64,000 nucleotides of DNA from assembly GCF_000018405.1 (NCBI RefSeq), contig NC_009943.1:3661001-3725000 (forward strand), in the 5' to 3' direction. The DNA is from Desulfosudis oleivorans Hxd3. GTDB taxonomy: Bacteria; Desulfobacterota; Desulfobacteria; Desulfobacterales; Desulfosudaceae. Numbering within the stretch: position 1 is the stretch's first letter; each line of letters begins with the position of its first letter. Below, piece after piece: positions 43,193 to 52,642 of the stretch. Position numbers and translations under genes: made by a program. The notes below the pieces were generated by a model, which worked only from the letters and a program-made list of their open reading frames with translations, had not been told where the DNA came from and ran no database searches.

Positions 43193-44480
43193 GGGAACCT
43201 CTAAAAATCCATTTTTTAAAAAAGGCCGTTTGCGGCGGTAAAAAATTTTCAGATTGGGACCTTTCGGGTAAGTAATGAAGCATAAAAGTCATATTTTACA
43301 TCCCATTTTACCGACTTTTTCCACCCCGTCGGCGGGGTCCACCCTCTTGGGACAGACCTTACCCCGTTGCCCCCAGTATACTGTATCGGTTTATGTTGTA
43401 CGCCAGATTCCTCAATCCGATTTTGGCCCTGGCTCGAACAATTCCGATCGTCCGGAGAATCATTTCTCCGGCCATCATCGCCTGCACTCCAAAAACATGT
43501 TCGACTCGCGATCTCGTCTTTGCCCGTGTATGGTTGCCCCGTTGCTCCCGCTTCGTCAGCTTTCGGTGTCGACATCCCTTCCGCTGCAGATGCTCCCGAA
43601 AACCCTCTTCCTTGAGGCGCTTCACCGATTCCTCCGAACGATATGCCGAGTCCGCATACACATCACGACTGCTGTTGCTCTCATCAATTATCTGGTCAAA
43701 CACCTGGCTGTCATGAACCGCCGCATCCGTAACCTCATAATCCCGAATCAGCTTGTGCTTAACGTCCACGCTTATATGGTTTTTGTATCCGTAGTAGTTC
43801 TGTCCGTTCTTCTTTGTCCACCGGGCATCCGTGTCTTTCTGACGTCTCTTGGCCTCTTTCCATTCCTCGGGAATATCTCCCCGTTTGATTCGCTCGTTTT
43901 CTTCCCGGCTGTTCCGTTGACGAGGGGCCGCTACAATACTGGCGTCAATAATCTGCCCTTTTTGCGCCAGAAAACCATTTTCCCGCAAACAGACGTCAAA
44001 CTTCTCAAACAACGGTTTGATCAAACCAGCTTCGGTAATCTGCTCCCGAAACAACCAAATGGTCTTGGCGTCCGGCACCCGATCTCCAAGGCCCAAACCC
44101 AGAAAGCGCATGAACGATATCCGGTCCAGAATCTGAAACTCAATCCGGTCATCGGAAAGATTGTACAACGACTGAATAATGAGAATCTTGAACATCCGTA
44201 TTACATCGTAGGGCCTTGCGCCGGCATTGCTTTTTCGCTCTTTATGACGAATTTTTTCCAGAGGCTGGCGGAACATCTCCCAATCCACCACTTGATTCAA
44301 TTTAAGCAGTGGATCGCCGTTTCTGTCGAGTTTCTCAAATCTCTCATGCCAGTCAAAAAATCCGGTCTGCATCATCGCCATTTCTCCTCAATGCCCGTAT
44401 TTACTGAGTTTGATGAGGATATTTATAACACACGATGATTTTAGAAACCATGATAAAATAATCAATTTTTAGAGAAACCC
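43193..44480. mobile_element. IS5-family insertion sequence, complete
   Basis: 1288 bp bounded by inverted repeats GGGAACCTCTAAAAAT (43193-43208) and, on the other strand from 44480, GGGTTTCTCTAAAAAT. Both flanks carry the 4-bp direct repeat TGAA (43189-43192 and 44481-44484), a target duplication of the size IS5-family elements make. It carries one intact transposase gene. Confidence 0.92.
43359..44381 (-). CDS. IS5-family transposase
   Basis: 340 residues, uninterrupted. N-terminal DUF772-type domain (LKLNQVVDWEMFRQPLEKI; RPYDVIRMFKILIIQSLYNLSDDRIEFQ in parts). The DDE catalytic domain has GQIIDASIVAAPRQ (first D), VYADSAYRSEE (second D) and RSRVEHVFGVQ (E). A full-length protein inside intact ends suggests recent transposition. 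Confidence 0.95.
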   Translation of the reverse strand: MAMMQTGFFDWHERFEKLDRNGDPLLKLNQVVDWEMFRQPLEKIRHKERKSNAGARPYDVIRMFKILIIQSLYNLSDDRIEFQILDRISFMRFLGLGLGDRVPDAKTIWLFREQITEAGLIKPLFEKFDVCLRENGFLAQKGQIIDASIVAAPRQRNSREENERIKRGDIPEEWKEAKRRQKDTDARWTKKNGQNYYGYKNHISVDVKHKLIRDYEVTDAAVHDSQVFDQIIDESNSSRDVYADSAYRSEESVKRLKEEGFREHLQRKGCRHRKLTKREQRGNHTRAKTRSRVEHVFGVQAMMAGEMILRTIGIVRARAKIGLRNLAYNINRYSILGATG

Positions 44481-44547
44481 TGAAATATAGCCGGCTTTTT
44501 CTCCCAGATTTTGCTGTGCCTTTCAGGCAGGATTAGACAGAACATTA

Positions 44548-46923
44548 TCAAAGAGATGAAAATATCGGCATTACCCTGCACTTCCTGGCGCCGCGCAGGT
44601 CGGGCAGGCCCTGTTCCGGGTCAAAAAACACCGGGTCATCGTTTAGCAGGACGCCGTCCGAGTAATCCCAGGCCCCGCAGAGTTCTGGGGTGCCCTGGGG
44701 CATTTCCGGCTTCCACCATCCGTGGCGGACCCCGACCAGGTCCTTTTGTATATCCTCGCTCAACTGTGCTTTCATTTTGATCCTGCCCCAGTCGGTTTCA
44801 ACATATATCCAGTCACCTTCGTTAATCCCCTTTTCACGGGCCGTTTGGGTATGCAGCATGGCCCGTGGTTCCGGGTTGTGTTTACGCAGTTTTTTTACAT
44901 GGCGCCCGGCAGAGATAAAATACCCATCTTCACGCAGGCCGACAAAAAGGCGAAGTGGATATTTTTCTTCGGCCGGGTTTTCGTCCGGGGGATAAATTTC
45001 GTTCCAGTAGGGAAGCGGGTCACAGCCAATGGATTCCATTACACTGGAATACAGCTCCACTTTGCCGCTGGGGGTGGCAAAGCCCCGTTTTTTGTGCGGG
45101 TAGGGAGACAGCACAAAATAATCCCTGAACAGGCGGGCCATACGCTTCATGCCGCGGTGTTCAAAAAACTCCCGGGTTTTCTGGTGTTGGCGCAACATGG
45201 AAGTCATGCCGTTTCTTAATAACGGCAAAAGGCCCATCCCGGCAAAAAGTTTCAGGGTAAGCTTCATTGCGCCGGCAGTAAGCGGGGGGGCGGGCGCTGT
45301 CAGCAACGGGAGATTTTTTGAAAGCGCCTCCCAGGTAAGCCCGGTCCCGGAGATCCGGTATTGGTAAAGTTCTTCCAGGTTTTTCCAGGGAAAATGCGCT
45401 TCCATGCCCATACGCACGGCCAGTTCATGCCAGAAATAATACACATCCCTGCACTCACCGGGCGGTTCAATGGCTTTCTCGACACTCAAATAGGTACTTA
45501 TCCACTCCTGAAAATTGTACAGGACAGGCCGTTCCAGAAAACAGTCGCCCGGCAGCACGTAGTCGGCCAGCTGGGCGGTGGGTGTCATGAAGAGGTCGTT
45601 GACCACAAACAGGTCAAGATTTTTAACGGCCTCGAAAATGCCCTGCTGGTTGGAATAGCACATGAGGGTATTATTGGCGATGGAGAAGAAGGCCCTGACC
45701 GGATAGGGAACGCCTTCCCGCATGGCTTTGAATACAGCCGGCGGGTGGGCCATGTACATGCCTTTCATCAGGTTCCGGTAGGAATGGCCCCATACCTTTC
45801 GCCGGGGCTCGTTTAAGGCCTGCTGCCCCCAATAGGTCATGACCGGATAATCCTTTGCCCCCAGCTGCAGGTCTTTCTTCTCCTGGGGCAGCCGTTCGTG
45901 GAGTTCCAGTTCCGACTCGGATATGATCATCTCATTGGGGTCGACCATGACGTCCCCTCCGGGAACATTCAGGCTGTTGGTCAACGCCCGCAGGATACCC
46001 TGGCAGCGCAGGGCGGAAGTGCTGTTTACCTGCTGGTCGGTAGCACATGTCCAGGGAATAATGGCCGGTGTGTTGGTGGCATACATGATGGCGGCATCAC
46101 GGATTTGACCCGCGGGAACGCCCGTGATTTGAGACACCCGATCCAGCGGGTATTGCCTTGCTCTTTGTTTGAGTTCATCAAACCCCACACACCATCGTGA
46201 TACGAATTTCTTATTGTACAGCTCTTCTTCAATAATAACGTTGATCCAGCCCAGGGACATGGCCGCGTCCGTGCCTGCCCGTAACTGCAGGTGAATGTCG
46301 GCCATTTTAGCGCAATGACTCTTTCTCGGGTCCAGAACAATCAGCTTGGCGCCTCTGGCCCTGGCCGCTTTCAGACGATAGTATTCACCTGCCCAGGAAT
46401 TCGGCCGGAGATTATGCCCGAAAAATACCATACATCGGGTCTGTTCATAATCCGGAAAAGGATAACCGCCGCAGGTCATGCTGTTGACGGCAGCTGTATT
46501 GCCCATGCAAAGGCTTACACCACTGATGTAATTCGGGCTTCCCAGAAGGTTCATGAACCGCCGGGTCATGCCGCTGCCCACCTGGGTGTTATGTTCCGAG
46601 GTGGAGCAGGCAAAGGCTTCCGGTCCGTGTTTATCAACCACCTGTCGGAGTTTTTCTGCGATTTCATCCATGGCCTGTTCCCAGCTGATGCGGGTCCACT
46701 GGCCGCCGCCCCTTTCTCCGGTTCGTTTTAAGGGATATAGCAGGCGATTTTCATTGTAATACCATTCAGAGGCCAGCACAGGTTTGCAGCAACGGACGTT
46801 GGGCATCATAAGCTGGTCCGCATACCCGCTCAGTTTTTCCAACCGCCCGTCCCTGACATGCGCTTCCAGGCTGCAGGCCTGATCACACATGCTGCAGACG
46901 ACGTGTTTTTTTTCTAAAGGCAT
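44548..46923 (-). CDS. Acetylene-hydratase-like tungsten/molybdenum bis-MGD enzyme
   Basis: 791 residues of the DMSO-reductase superfamily. [4Fe-4S] motif C10-S-M-C13-D14-Q-A-C17 and C45, then NLLGSPNYISGVSLC (C139 as metal ligand), ATDQQVNSTSALRCQGIL, PTAQLADYVLPGDCFLERPV and PSGKVELYSSVMES. Compared from memory with Pelobacter acetylene hydratase, the Asp beside the cluster (D14), the Lys after the fourth Cys (K47), the Cys ligand (C139) and overall order agree. Two ring residues that form its hydrophobic pocket differ (Q15 and M140 where that enzyme has Ile). So hydration of acetylene or another non-redox or redox reaction is open. No Tat signal: cytoplasmic. Downstream of a nitroreductase-like gene by 41 bp. 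Confidence 0.88.
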   Translation of the reverse strand: MPLEKKHVVCSMCDQACSLEAHVRDGRLEKLSGYADQLMMPNVRCCKPVLASEWYYNENRLLYPLKRTGERGGGQWTRISWEQAMDEIAEKLRQVVDKHGPEAFACSTSEHNTQVGSGMTRRFMNLLGSPNYISGVSLCMGNTAAVNSMTCGGYPFPDYEQTRCMVFFGHNLRPNSWAGEYYRLKAARARGAKLIVLDPRKSHCAKMADIHLQLRAGTDAAMSLGWINVIIEEELYNKKFVSRWCVGFDELKQRARQYPLDRVSQITGVPAGQIRDAAIMYATNTPAIIPWTCATDQQVNSTSALRCQGILRALTNSLNVPGGDVMVDPNEMIISESELELHERLPQEKKDLQLGAKDYPVMTYWGQQALNEPRRKVWGHSYRNLMKGMYMAHPPAVFKAMREGVPYPVRAFFSIANNTLMCYSNQQGIFEAVKNLDLFVVNDLFMTPTAQLADYVLPGDCFLERPVLYNFQEWISTYLSVEKAIEPPGECRDVYYFWHELAVRMGMEAHFPWKNLEELYQYRISGTGLTWEALSKNLPLLTAPAPPLTAGAMKLTLKLFAGMGLLPLLRNGMTSMLRQHQKTREFFEHRGMKRMARLFRDYFVLSPYPHKKRGFATPSGKVELYSSVMESIGCDPLPYWNEIYPPDENPAEEKYPLRLFVGLREDGYFISAGRHVKKLRKHNPEPRAMLHTQTAREKGINEGDWIYVETDWGRIKMKAQLSEDIQKDLVGVRHGWWKPEMPQGTPELCGAWDYSDGVLLNDDPVFFDPEQGLPDLRGARKCRVMPIFSSL

Positions 46924-46964
46924 TGTTTCTTCCTTCCGACGTTCAGGCATTGTTGCCGTACTGC

Positions 46965-47810
46965 TCAATTTCCCTTCCAGCTCACCAGATATTCACATCT
47001 TTTGGGCAATGCCAAATCCGGTTCTTTTTCGATCCATTCACCCTCAAGCCCCACTTCTTCTGTAGTCAGCTCAAAATGGCACATTGCGATCCCCATATCA
47101 AGGCGCTGCATATCCACACTGCCGGCCAGCTTGTCGTATCCGGGGGAGCGTTGAAGAAAAAAATGAAAGACATTGCCTTGTTTCACGATTCGCCAGGGTT
47201 GCTGGTTGGTTGCCGAGGGTGCCAGCCTGACCATTTCCAGGGGTGTTTGATAGGCACCGGCTGCATCGGGTGTTAACTCTTCTTGCCAGCCTCCTTGAAA
47301 AAACAGTTCCTTCCAGGGCTTTCTTTTAGCAGAACCCGAACTCAGGCGGGCAATCCTGTCAGCCAGGGCACGGCGTTTTGCCGGATAACCCAACGGGCTG
47401 ATGGCAGGTATCATTTCATCAGGTGCCAGGCCGATTTTTTCCGCCACCAGGCCCCTGGCAAATGTCAGCCCCATCCAGCAGGTGGCAAGATTCAGGTCGG
47501 TGGCACATAGGATTATTTTTTCAAAGATATACGCAAAGTCCTCCATATCCCGGTAGCCCGGTTTTATGGCCCCAACCAGAAAAACACCGGCGCCTTTTAT
47601 TATACCGTAAGTCCCTGAAACGCGGCCTTTTCCCGGCAAAGCCATGTCAAGCAGTTTGACCCGGGGCATATTCCCCCATAGCGGTGATTCCAGGGTCTTG
47701 ATAAATTCATCCAGTTTGTTTCTTTTTTCCGTTTCTACGGCCCGGTCCCCAAAACTGCGCCAGGAACAGCGGTTTCTGATAAGGTCTGTTGCCTTTGATT
47801 GATAATCCAT
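46965..47810 (-). CDS. Nitroreductase-superfamily flavoprotein
   Basis: 281 residues, start ATG after GAGGAAACCG. NRCSWRSFGDRAVE near the N-terminus replaces the usual R-x-S-x-R FMN motif. MEDFAYIFEKIILCATDLNLATCWMG and GLAPDEMIPAISPLGYPAKRR (in parts) match the TM1586-like nitroreductase group, and RLAPSATNQQPWRIVKQG is the second FMN segment. It probably binds FMN and uses NAD(P)H or another donor. Probably co-transcribed with the acetylene-hydratase-like gene and may serve it, but no direct link is visible. Confidence 0.85.
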   Translation of the reverse strand: MDYQSKATDLIRNRCSWRSFGDRAVETEKRNKLDEFIKTLESPLWGNMPRVKLLDMALPGKGRVSGTYGIIKGAGVFLVGAIKPGYRDMEDFAYIFEKIILCATDLNLATCWMGLTFARGLVAEKIGLAPDEMIPAISPLGYPAKRRALADRIARLSSGSAKRKPWKELFFQGGWQEELTPDAAGAYQTPLEMVRLAPSATNQQPWRIVKQGNVFHFFLQRSPGYDKLAGSVDMQRLDMGIAMCHFELTTEEVGLEGEWIEKEPDLALPKRCEYLVSWKGN

Positions 47811-47967
47811 CGGTTTCCTCAAAACAGGTTGTAAAGGAAATAGCCCTTGCCAGAAGTTCTCAAGAAGGGGGGAAAAAAGGGCACTTTGAATACATAGCGT
47901 AACCCATACTTAATATCTATGTATTGATCATATGTGAATATGATTTGACATTTTGTGAAAAAATTAA

Positions 47968-47983
47968 GGGTGCCTCTAAAAAT
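47968..47983. mobile_element. Solo IS5-type terminal repeat
   Basis: GGGTGCCTCTAAAAAT matches the ends of the IS5 element at 43193-44480 at 13-14 of 16 positions. No transposase or second end is nearby, so it is a remnant of a related element. The rest of 47811-48083 holds no gene I can support. Confidence 0.5.
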
Positions 47984-48083
47984 GGGGGGTTGGTTCAAGG
48001 TCAAAGCACGGGATTTCTGAGACAACTCTGCTGTAACCGGTACCTGGTAATGAATAGATCCTTCCCCCCTCCTTATACCGGAC

Positions 48084-48659
48084 TCAGCGGGGGATACGCA
48101 CATCATCCTCATCATAAACGCCGCCGGCCGCTGTTGTGTGACAGGCCGCGCAGTTTGCAAAAGTTCCGACTGACGCCCGCTTAAAAACATCCGCCGGAAT
48201 CCCGTGATGCTTTTTCTGAATATAAAAGACATCCGTAATCCGCATCGGAATCTGGCCTTCCAGGCTGTCCATGATTTTACCGGCGATTTTCGCCGAACTG
48301 GTTTCCGCGCTGTGTGACCTCAAGTATGCTACCACGGCCTGCCTGACATCCTCCTCCAGGGCCACCGCCTCGCCGAAATGATCATCCAGGCCGGACAAAA
48401 TTTTTCCCCACGATGCCGCGGGCAGCAGTTCCGGCTGGTAGGCAAAATGGCAGGCCCCGCATGCCTCCAGGTAAACCGGGAAATCCACCGGTTTCAGCCC
48501 GTGCTCCCGGTGCTCGCCCTCCGCGTGCCGGTAATGAGACTCCGTCTTCTCCCGGTGCCCGTCTTCATGGTCATCGTCGGCCACGGCCCGATCACACGGA
48601 ACACCCATCCATATCAGGATTATCACCAGCCCGATCACCGGTTTCAAAGTACCGCTCAT
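48084..48659 (-). CDS. Periplasmic dihaem cytochrome c
   Basis: 191 residues. Signal peptide (VIGLVIILIWMGVPCDRAVA), a His/Glu/Asp-rich stretch (31-53: DDDHEDGHREKTESHYRHAE in part), then haem sites C67-G-A-C70-H71 and C170-A-A-C173-H174. AYQPELLPAASWGKILSGLDDHFGE between them is the signature of the DHC (dihaem cytochrome c) family. It likely transfers electrons in the periplasm. The His-rich segment may bind metal. Near, but not clearly in operon with, the nitroreductase gene. Confidence 0.92.
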   Translation of the reverse strand: MSGTLKPVIGLVIILIWMGVPCDRAVADDDHEDGHREKTESHYRHAEGEHREHGLKPVDFPVYLEACGACHFAYQPELLPAASWGKILSGLDDHFGEAVALEEDVRQAVVAYLRSHSAETSSAKIAGKIMDSLEGQIPMRITDVFYIQKKHHGIPADVFKRASVGTFANCAACHTTAAGGVYDEDDVRIPR

Positions 48660-48724
48660 GCGTATGCCCTTTGGCCGGGTTTTTTGTTGTTTATCCCGGT
48701 TTCAACGGAAAAAATCGCCCGTCC

Positions 48725-49327
48725 CTATGGATGCAGGCAGAGAAAGGCCTGAATGCCCGTCATGATCATCTGCGCGGACAGGGCGGCCAGCACCAGGCCG
48801 GTCAGACGGCTGAGAATGCCGATGCCCATGGCCCCCAGGCGGCGGTAAATAAATGACCCCATCAGCAGGACCACGGTAATGCAGGCCACGGCGGCAAGCA
48901 GGGCCATGCAGCCGGCCATTTTCTCCCTGACGCCTTCCAGTTCCGCGCCCATGACCATCAGAATGCCGATGGTGGCCGGCCCCACGATGATGGGCATGGC
49001 CAGGGGCACCACCGCCAGCTCGCTGCCGGAGGCAACACCGGCGTTTACCGGCTTTCCCTGAACCAGCCCCACCCCGGACAGAAACAGAAGCGCCCCGGCC
49101 CCGATCCGGAACGCGTCAAGGGTGATGCCGAACAGCGAAAAGATCTGCCGGCCCCCGAAAAACAGCAACAGGCACAGCACCGCAACAGCCAGGGACACGG
49201 TCAGGGCCACCCGGCGCCGGCGGGGTTCGTCGTATCCTTCCGTCAGGCTGAGAAACATGGAAAGCCCGAAAAACGGGGTGAACACGAAAAAGAGCTTGAT
49301 CCAGAGACTTAAAAAAAGATGGGTCAT
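48725..49327 (-). CDS. MarC family integral membrane protein
   Basis: 200 residues with six hydrophobic helices. FFVFTPFFGLSMFLSLTEGY, RIGAGALLFLSGVGLVQG, VVPLAMPIIVGPATIGILMV and RLGAMGIGILSRLTGLVLAALSAQMIMTGI (in parts) match MarC/SNARE-associated UPF0056. The family is placed in the inner membrane; a transport role is assumed but unproven, and MarC itself does not give multidrug resistance. GC-rich, core-like gene inside the accessory block. Confidence 0.93.
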   Translation of the reverse strand: MTHLFLSLWIKLFFVFTPFFGLSMFLSLTEGYDEPRRRRVALTVSLAVAVLCLLLFFGGRQIFSLFGITLDAFRIGAGALLFLSGVGLVQGKPVNAGVASGSELAVVPLAMPIIVGPATIGILMVMGAELEGVREKMAGCMALLAAVACITVVLLMGSFIYRRLGAMGIGILSRLTGLVLAALSAQMIMTGIQAFLCLHP

Positions 49328-49345
49328 GGGTCTGCTTTCGAGCTG

Positions 49346-50383
49346 TTATCCTTTTCTTGTTTGAAACGTCTTCAGCCGGGTGCTGTCCACAAGCCGATCC
49401 AGCGTTTTTGCGGTAAACACCTTGCCCCGGGTCGCCAGAATCATCTTTTTCATGTCTTCCCGCCGTACGCCGAATCCCCGGCCCCCGATACATGCAATCA
49501 CTTCATATTTCGGATTGTTCAACGTCCGGCCGGCAAGACTCAATTCTCCCAGGTGCTGAATGCGGGTCACCTTGTCCCTGGCCGTGCCGTCGTCCTCGGT
49601 GATCTTGGCTTCTATGATAATCTGGGGATTAAATTCGCTTGGAACAATAAAATCCGGGGTCTGATCAAATCCCTCGATACGCTCAGCCCGCTTGGTCTTG
49701 CGAAAACTGATGCCGGCCTTTGTCAGCACATCTTCAATAGCAGACTCCAGGCTGTCTCCGATCAGATCACTGACCGAGTCCCGGTGTCCGGCAAAGGGCC
49801 TGCCGAGAAACCGTTCGTAAAGCAACATGGCATAAGGCGCCCCCATGTTCGCCATTCTTTGAAGGCTATTGATCCCCTGCCGGGTGTCGGCCTTGTCCAG
49901 GCGGTGTAACTGCTCTTCCCCCACTCGGGGAACGCTTTTTGACAACAACCGGCCTGCCGTCTGAAGCAGGGCCTCAAGCCGCTCCTTTGTGACGCCGGTT
50001 GCCTTCAGGGCTACCTGAGGCGCCATTCTCACTTTTCGATCCAGAGAGCGCACAAACCCCTGAGTGACCGCTACATCGGTTTTCTGCGTGGCCACGTACG
50101 CCCACTCCGGCGGGGTAAAACCGAGCATGGCTCGCAACACAACAATTACAATGGGTTCGGCAACCGCCAGCGAAAAAAGACGGGCTGTTTTGAATTGCGT
50201 AAAATTCTCAGTGGCCCCCTTCAGTGCTTCATATCCCTGCTCAAAAACCGGGTATTCCACAAAACCGGCGCCTTTGGGCATGATCAGAAACTCAGATTCC
50301 AGACAGGAAAAAACCGCATCCACATAGCTGTCCGTGTTCTGAAAAATCTCTTCCACAGAGGCTTCAAAAGGGTATTTCGGCAT
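49346..50383 (-). CDS. PD-(D/E)xK-type restriction endonuclease, probable
   Basis: 345 residues, ATG 50383 with GGAG at -6. The N-terminal ~200 residues are helical with no known motif. The C-terminal nuclease core shows E214 in a helix, T-P-D244-F-I-V and I-I-I-E258-A-K260, the D...ExK triad of PD-(D/E)xK enzymes, followed by RIQHLGELSLAGRTLNNPKY. It overlaps the end of the methylase gene by 20 bp, an arrangement typical of type II restriction-modification. No family name recognised, so cleavage site unknown. Confidence 0.78.
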   Translation of the reverse strand: MPKYPFEASVEEIFQNTDSYVDAVFSCLESEFLIMPKGAGFVEYPVFEQGYEALKGATENFTQFKTARLFSLAVAEPIVIVVLRAMLGFTPPEWAYVATQKTDVAVTQGFVRSLDRKVRMAPQVALKATGVTKERLEALLQTAGRLLSKSVPRVGEEQLHRLDKADTRQGINSLQRMANMGAPYAMLLYERFLGRPFAGHRDSVSDLIGDSLESAIEDVLTKAGISFRKTKRAERIEGFDQTPDFIVPSEFNPQIIIEAKITEDDGTARDKVTRIQHLGELSLAGRTLNNPKYEVIACIGGRGFGVRREDMKKMILATRGKVFTAKTLDRLVDSTRLKTFQTRKG

Positions 50384-52577
50384 ATTCGACTCCATATTCC
50401 GCGCTGGTTTCTGAAATCGCGAGCAAAGGAACTTCCCGCATGATTGCTTTTCTGTCGTGACCCATGTATTTTTTCACATCGGGCCAGCCGCCAAAATGTA
50501 CGAACCAGCTTGCCACCTTTGCGATACGCAGGGCCGCAGGGGCATCTTGATTCCAATCGGTTCGCAACGACCACACAGCCAGCCGAATCAGGTGGCCATA
50601 AGTGATGCACCGGGTATCGCCGGGAGTGGGGTTCACTTTGCCGGCCCGCAGCAGAGCCAGATCCGCTTCAACGATTTTCGCGACCCCGCCGATTGAATCG
50701 GCCAGCCATTTGCGCTGCATGACGCCGGTGGCCCGACAGACAAACACCGTGTCGATGATGGAAGAGCCGGTTCCGTTGATATGAATAGAGGCCCCCATCT
50801 CCGCCGGGCAGGGCAGTGACGCCGAGCAGGTCAGACCTGCATCCAGCATGGCCACGGCCACGGGATAATATGCCTCAATGGTGTTGTGATGATAGGTGAA
50901 CACCAGCGGGGCTCCCGGCTTTAAAGCCGTTGCCATTCGGCGGAACACTGCTGAAAGCCCCTCGGTGAAATGAGCCAGGTCCCGGCCCATGTCCAGGTTG
51001 CCGGTCAGCTCATGGGGGTTTCGGGTAGATACCGTATCAAAGGGCGCGGCCGTGGAGCCTGCCAGCCGGCGCAACCAGGTGTAACAGAAATCCATCAGTT
51101 CGGCATACTGCACATTGCCGAAATAGGGCGGGTCTGTAAGCACGGCATCCAATGTTCCGCCGGGCAAGGCGGCTGCGGCCGCGTCCCGGCAGGACAGATC
51201 GACCTTTCTTTCCGGTGGGCCGTCATGACCGTTTCTCCTGTCCCCGATCCATTCACCGGCAATGGGCACCACTTTTTTTGCCCGGCCCTGGTGACGAATC
51301 TCAAAGGGGTGGTCGCAATAGGCTTTGGCTTTTTTAAATTTTTCAATGATGTTGGCCCACCCTCCACTGCCAATACACATGCCGCGGCCCTGGGCACGAA
51401 TACCCAGAAAATTGGACTCGCACTGGATCAGCCCCACGGGAAAGCCGTGTACCGAAAAAATGTCCAGCGATTTTAAGGCCCGTGTGTCATACCGGCACAG
51501 CATATTCTGATACCGCAGCAGGTCGGAAAGGTTGGTGGCCAAAGCGTTTCGAACCCGCTCTGCTTCGATGCCCGCAATAATGCGGGCCGACAGTTCCAGG
51601 CCCAGAAGCTGGCGGCTGTTGAACATCTGACGGTAAAACCGGTATCCCCACCGGTGCAGCCTGTCGGTTTCGTCGCCGCCCGGAATCGGATCCGTAGGCA
51701 CATACCGGGGTCGCATTTTTTTCCATCGGGATTCAACTGTCCCCATCCCGGCCAGGTCCCGTGCATCCGGCTTTTTAAAAAACCGGCCCGCATGGGAAGG
51801 CTTGCAGGCCGGGCAGTGATACTCGATGGCAAACAGGCGGTGATCCGGCGGGCCTGCGGCTGCATCGGGGTAGGTGTTATCCACCCCGCAGGCCGGACAC
51901 TTGCACCGGCTTCGCCCGGCAGGGCCGGCCATGGTCAACGCGGCGGAACAGGTGTCGCAATTCCCCGGCGAGGTCCGGCTCTTTGTTTCTGTCAGGTCCC
52001 CACACGCCGGGCACACAAACACATTTAAAGGATGACGAGCGTCGGCGGAAACAAGATAGCCGGGAAACAGGTCTACGGTTTTTCCGCATCCTTGACACGG
52101 AATGGTCTTGACCCAGAGGAAATATTTCACATGGGCATCATCGGAACCGCACACTTCGCACCGGGTCCGGTAAAACGGGCCGACCTCCTTTTCCAGGGTT
52201 TGACAAAGGACGGTCGCGGCCCGTTCATAAGCTTTCAGATCCAGGTGCTCGATCTCCTGCTTGACGATCCAGTAGGACATGGGGTTGATGTCAAACCCGG
52301 TCACATCACACCCCAGCCGGTTGGCCTCCAGCACCGGAATGCCGCCTCCCATGAAGGGGTCTGCCACGGTTTTGCCGTCCAGGTCGTTGGCCCTGTAAAA
52401 CACATCCCGAAGCGGCGAATCGACAAACTCGGAGAGCAGAAGGCCCCGAAACAGGGTTCCCGGGCGCCGGGCAAACCACTTATGCACGGCAATAACAGGC
52501 CGGTAGTTCTGCTGAATCTGCTTCTCCCGCAGGGCCAGGTCGGCGATAAAGGATATGTCAAAACGTTTTTCGATCAT
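50364..52577 (-). CDS. DUF1156-type DNA methylase with zinc ribbons
   Basis: 737 residues. HKWFARRPGTLFRGLLLSEF (DUF1156-like), SAM motif I TVADPFMGGGIPVLEANRLG and catalytic LTDPPYFGNVQYAELMDFCY (DPPY) define an amino-methyltransferase in circularly permuted order. Residues ~140-275 carry four or more CxxC pairs (CEVCGS, CQGCGK, CPACGD, CDTCSA, CPACGV, CPACKP), i.e. a zinc-ribbon array that could recognise DNA. Adenine versus cytosine-N4 target cannot be fixed. It pairs with the overlapping nuclease gene; ATG start clear. Confidence 0.88.
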   Translation of the reverse strand: MIEKRFDISFIADLALREKQIQQNYRPVIAVHKWFARRPGTLFRGLLLSEFVDSPLRDVFYRANDLDGKTVADPFMGGGIPVLEANRLGCDVTGFDINPMSYWIVKQEIEHLDLKAYERAATVLCQTLEKEVGPFYRTRCEVCGSDDAHVKYFLWVKTIPCQGCGKTVDLFPGYLVSADARHPLNVFVCPACGDLTETKSRTSPGNCDTCSAALTMAGPAGRSRCKCPACGVDNTYPDAAAGPPDHRLFAIEYHCPACKPSHAGRFFKKPDARDLAGMGTVESRWKKMRPRYVPTDPIPGGDETDRLHRWGYRFYRQMFNSRQLLGLELSARIIAGIEAERVRNALATNLSDLLRYQNMLCRYDTRALKSLDIFSVHGFPVGLIQCESNFLGIRAQGRGMCIGSGGWANIIEKFKKAKAYCDHPFEIRHQGRAKKVVPIAGEWIGDRRNGHDGPPERKVDLSCRDAAAAALPGGTLDAVLTDPPYFGNVQYAELMDFCYTWLRRLAGSTAAPFDTVSTRNPHELTGNLDMGRDLAHFTEGLSAVFRRMATALKPGAPLVFTYHHNTIEAYYPVAVAMLDAGLTCSASLPCPAEMGASIHINGTGSSIIDTVFVCRATGVMQRKWLADSIGGVAKIVEADLALLRAGKVNPTPGDTRCITYGHLIRLAVWSLRTDWNQDAPAALRIAKVASWFVHFGGWPDVKKYMGHDRKAIMREVPLLAISETSAEYGVEYAEIPF

Positions 52578-52642
52578 AACTTAGTTACAAACTTCGGATG
52601 TTGTTTAGGATCCACTTGGCTTTCTTGATGAAGAGACTAACT

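Noticed and set aside
43275-44438. A 387-residue plus-strand frame through the IS5 element
   Set aside because: Spans both coding DNA and IS ends; it is the shadow of the DDE transposase.
46965-47810. Ferredoxin or molybdoenzyme small subunit next to the acetylene-hydratase-like gene
   Set aside because: No Cys clusters; motifs fit a nitroreductase flavoprotein instead.
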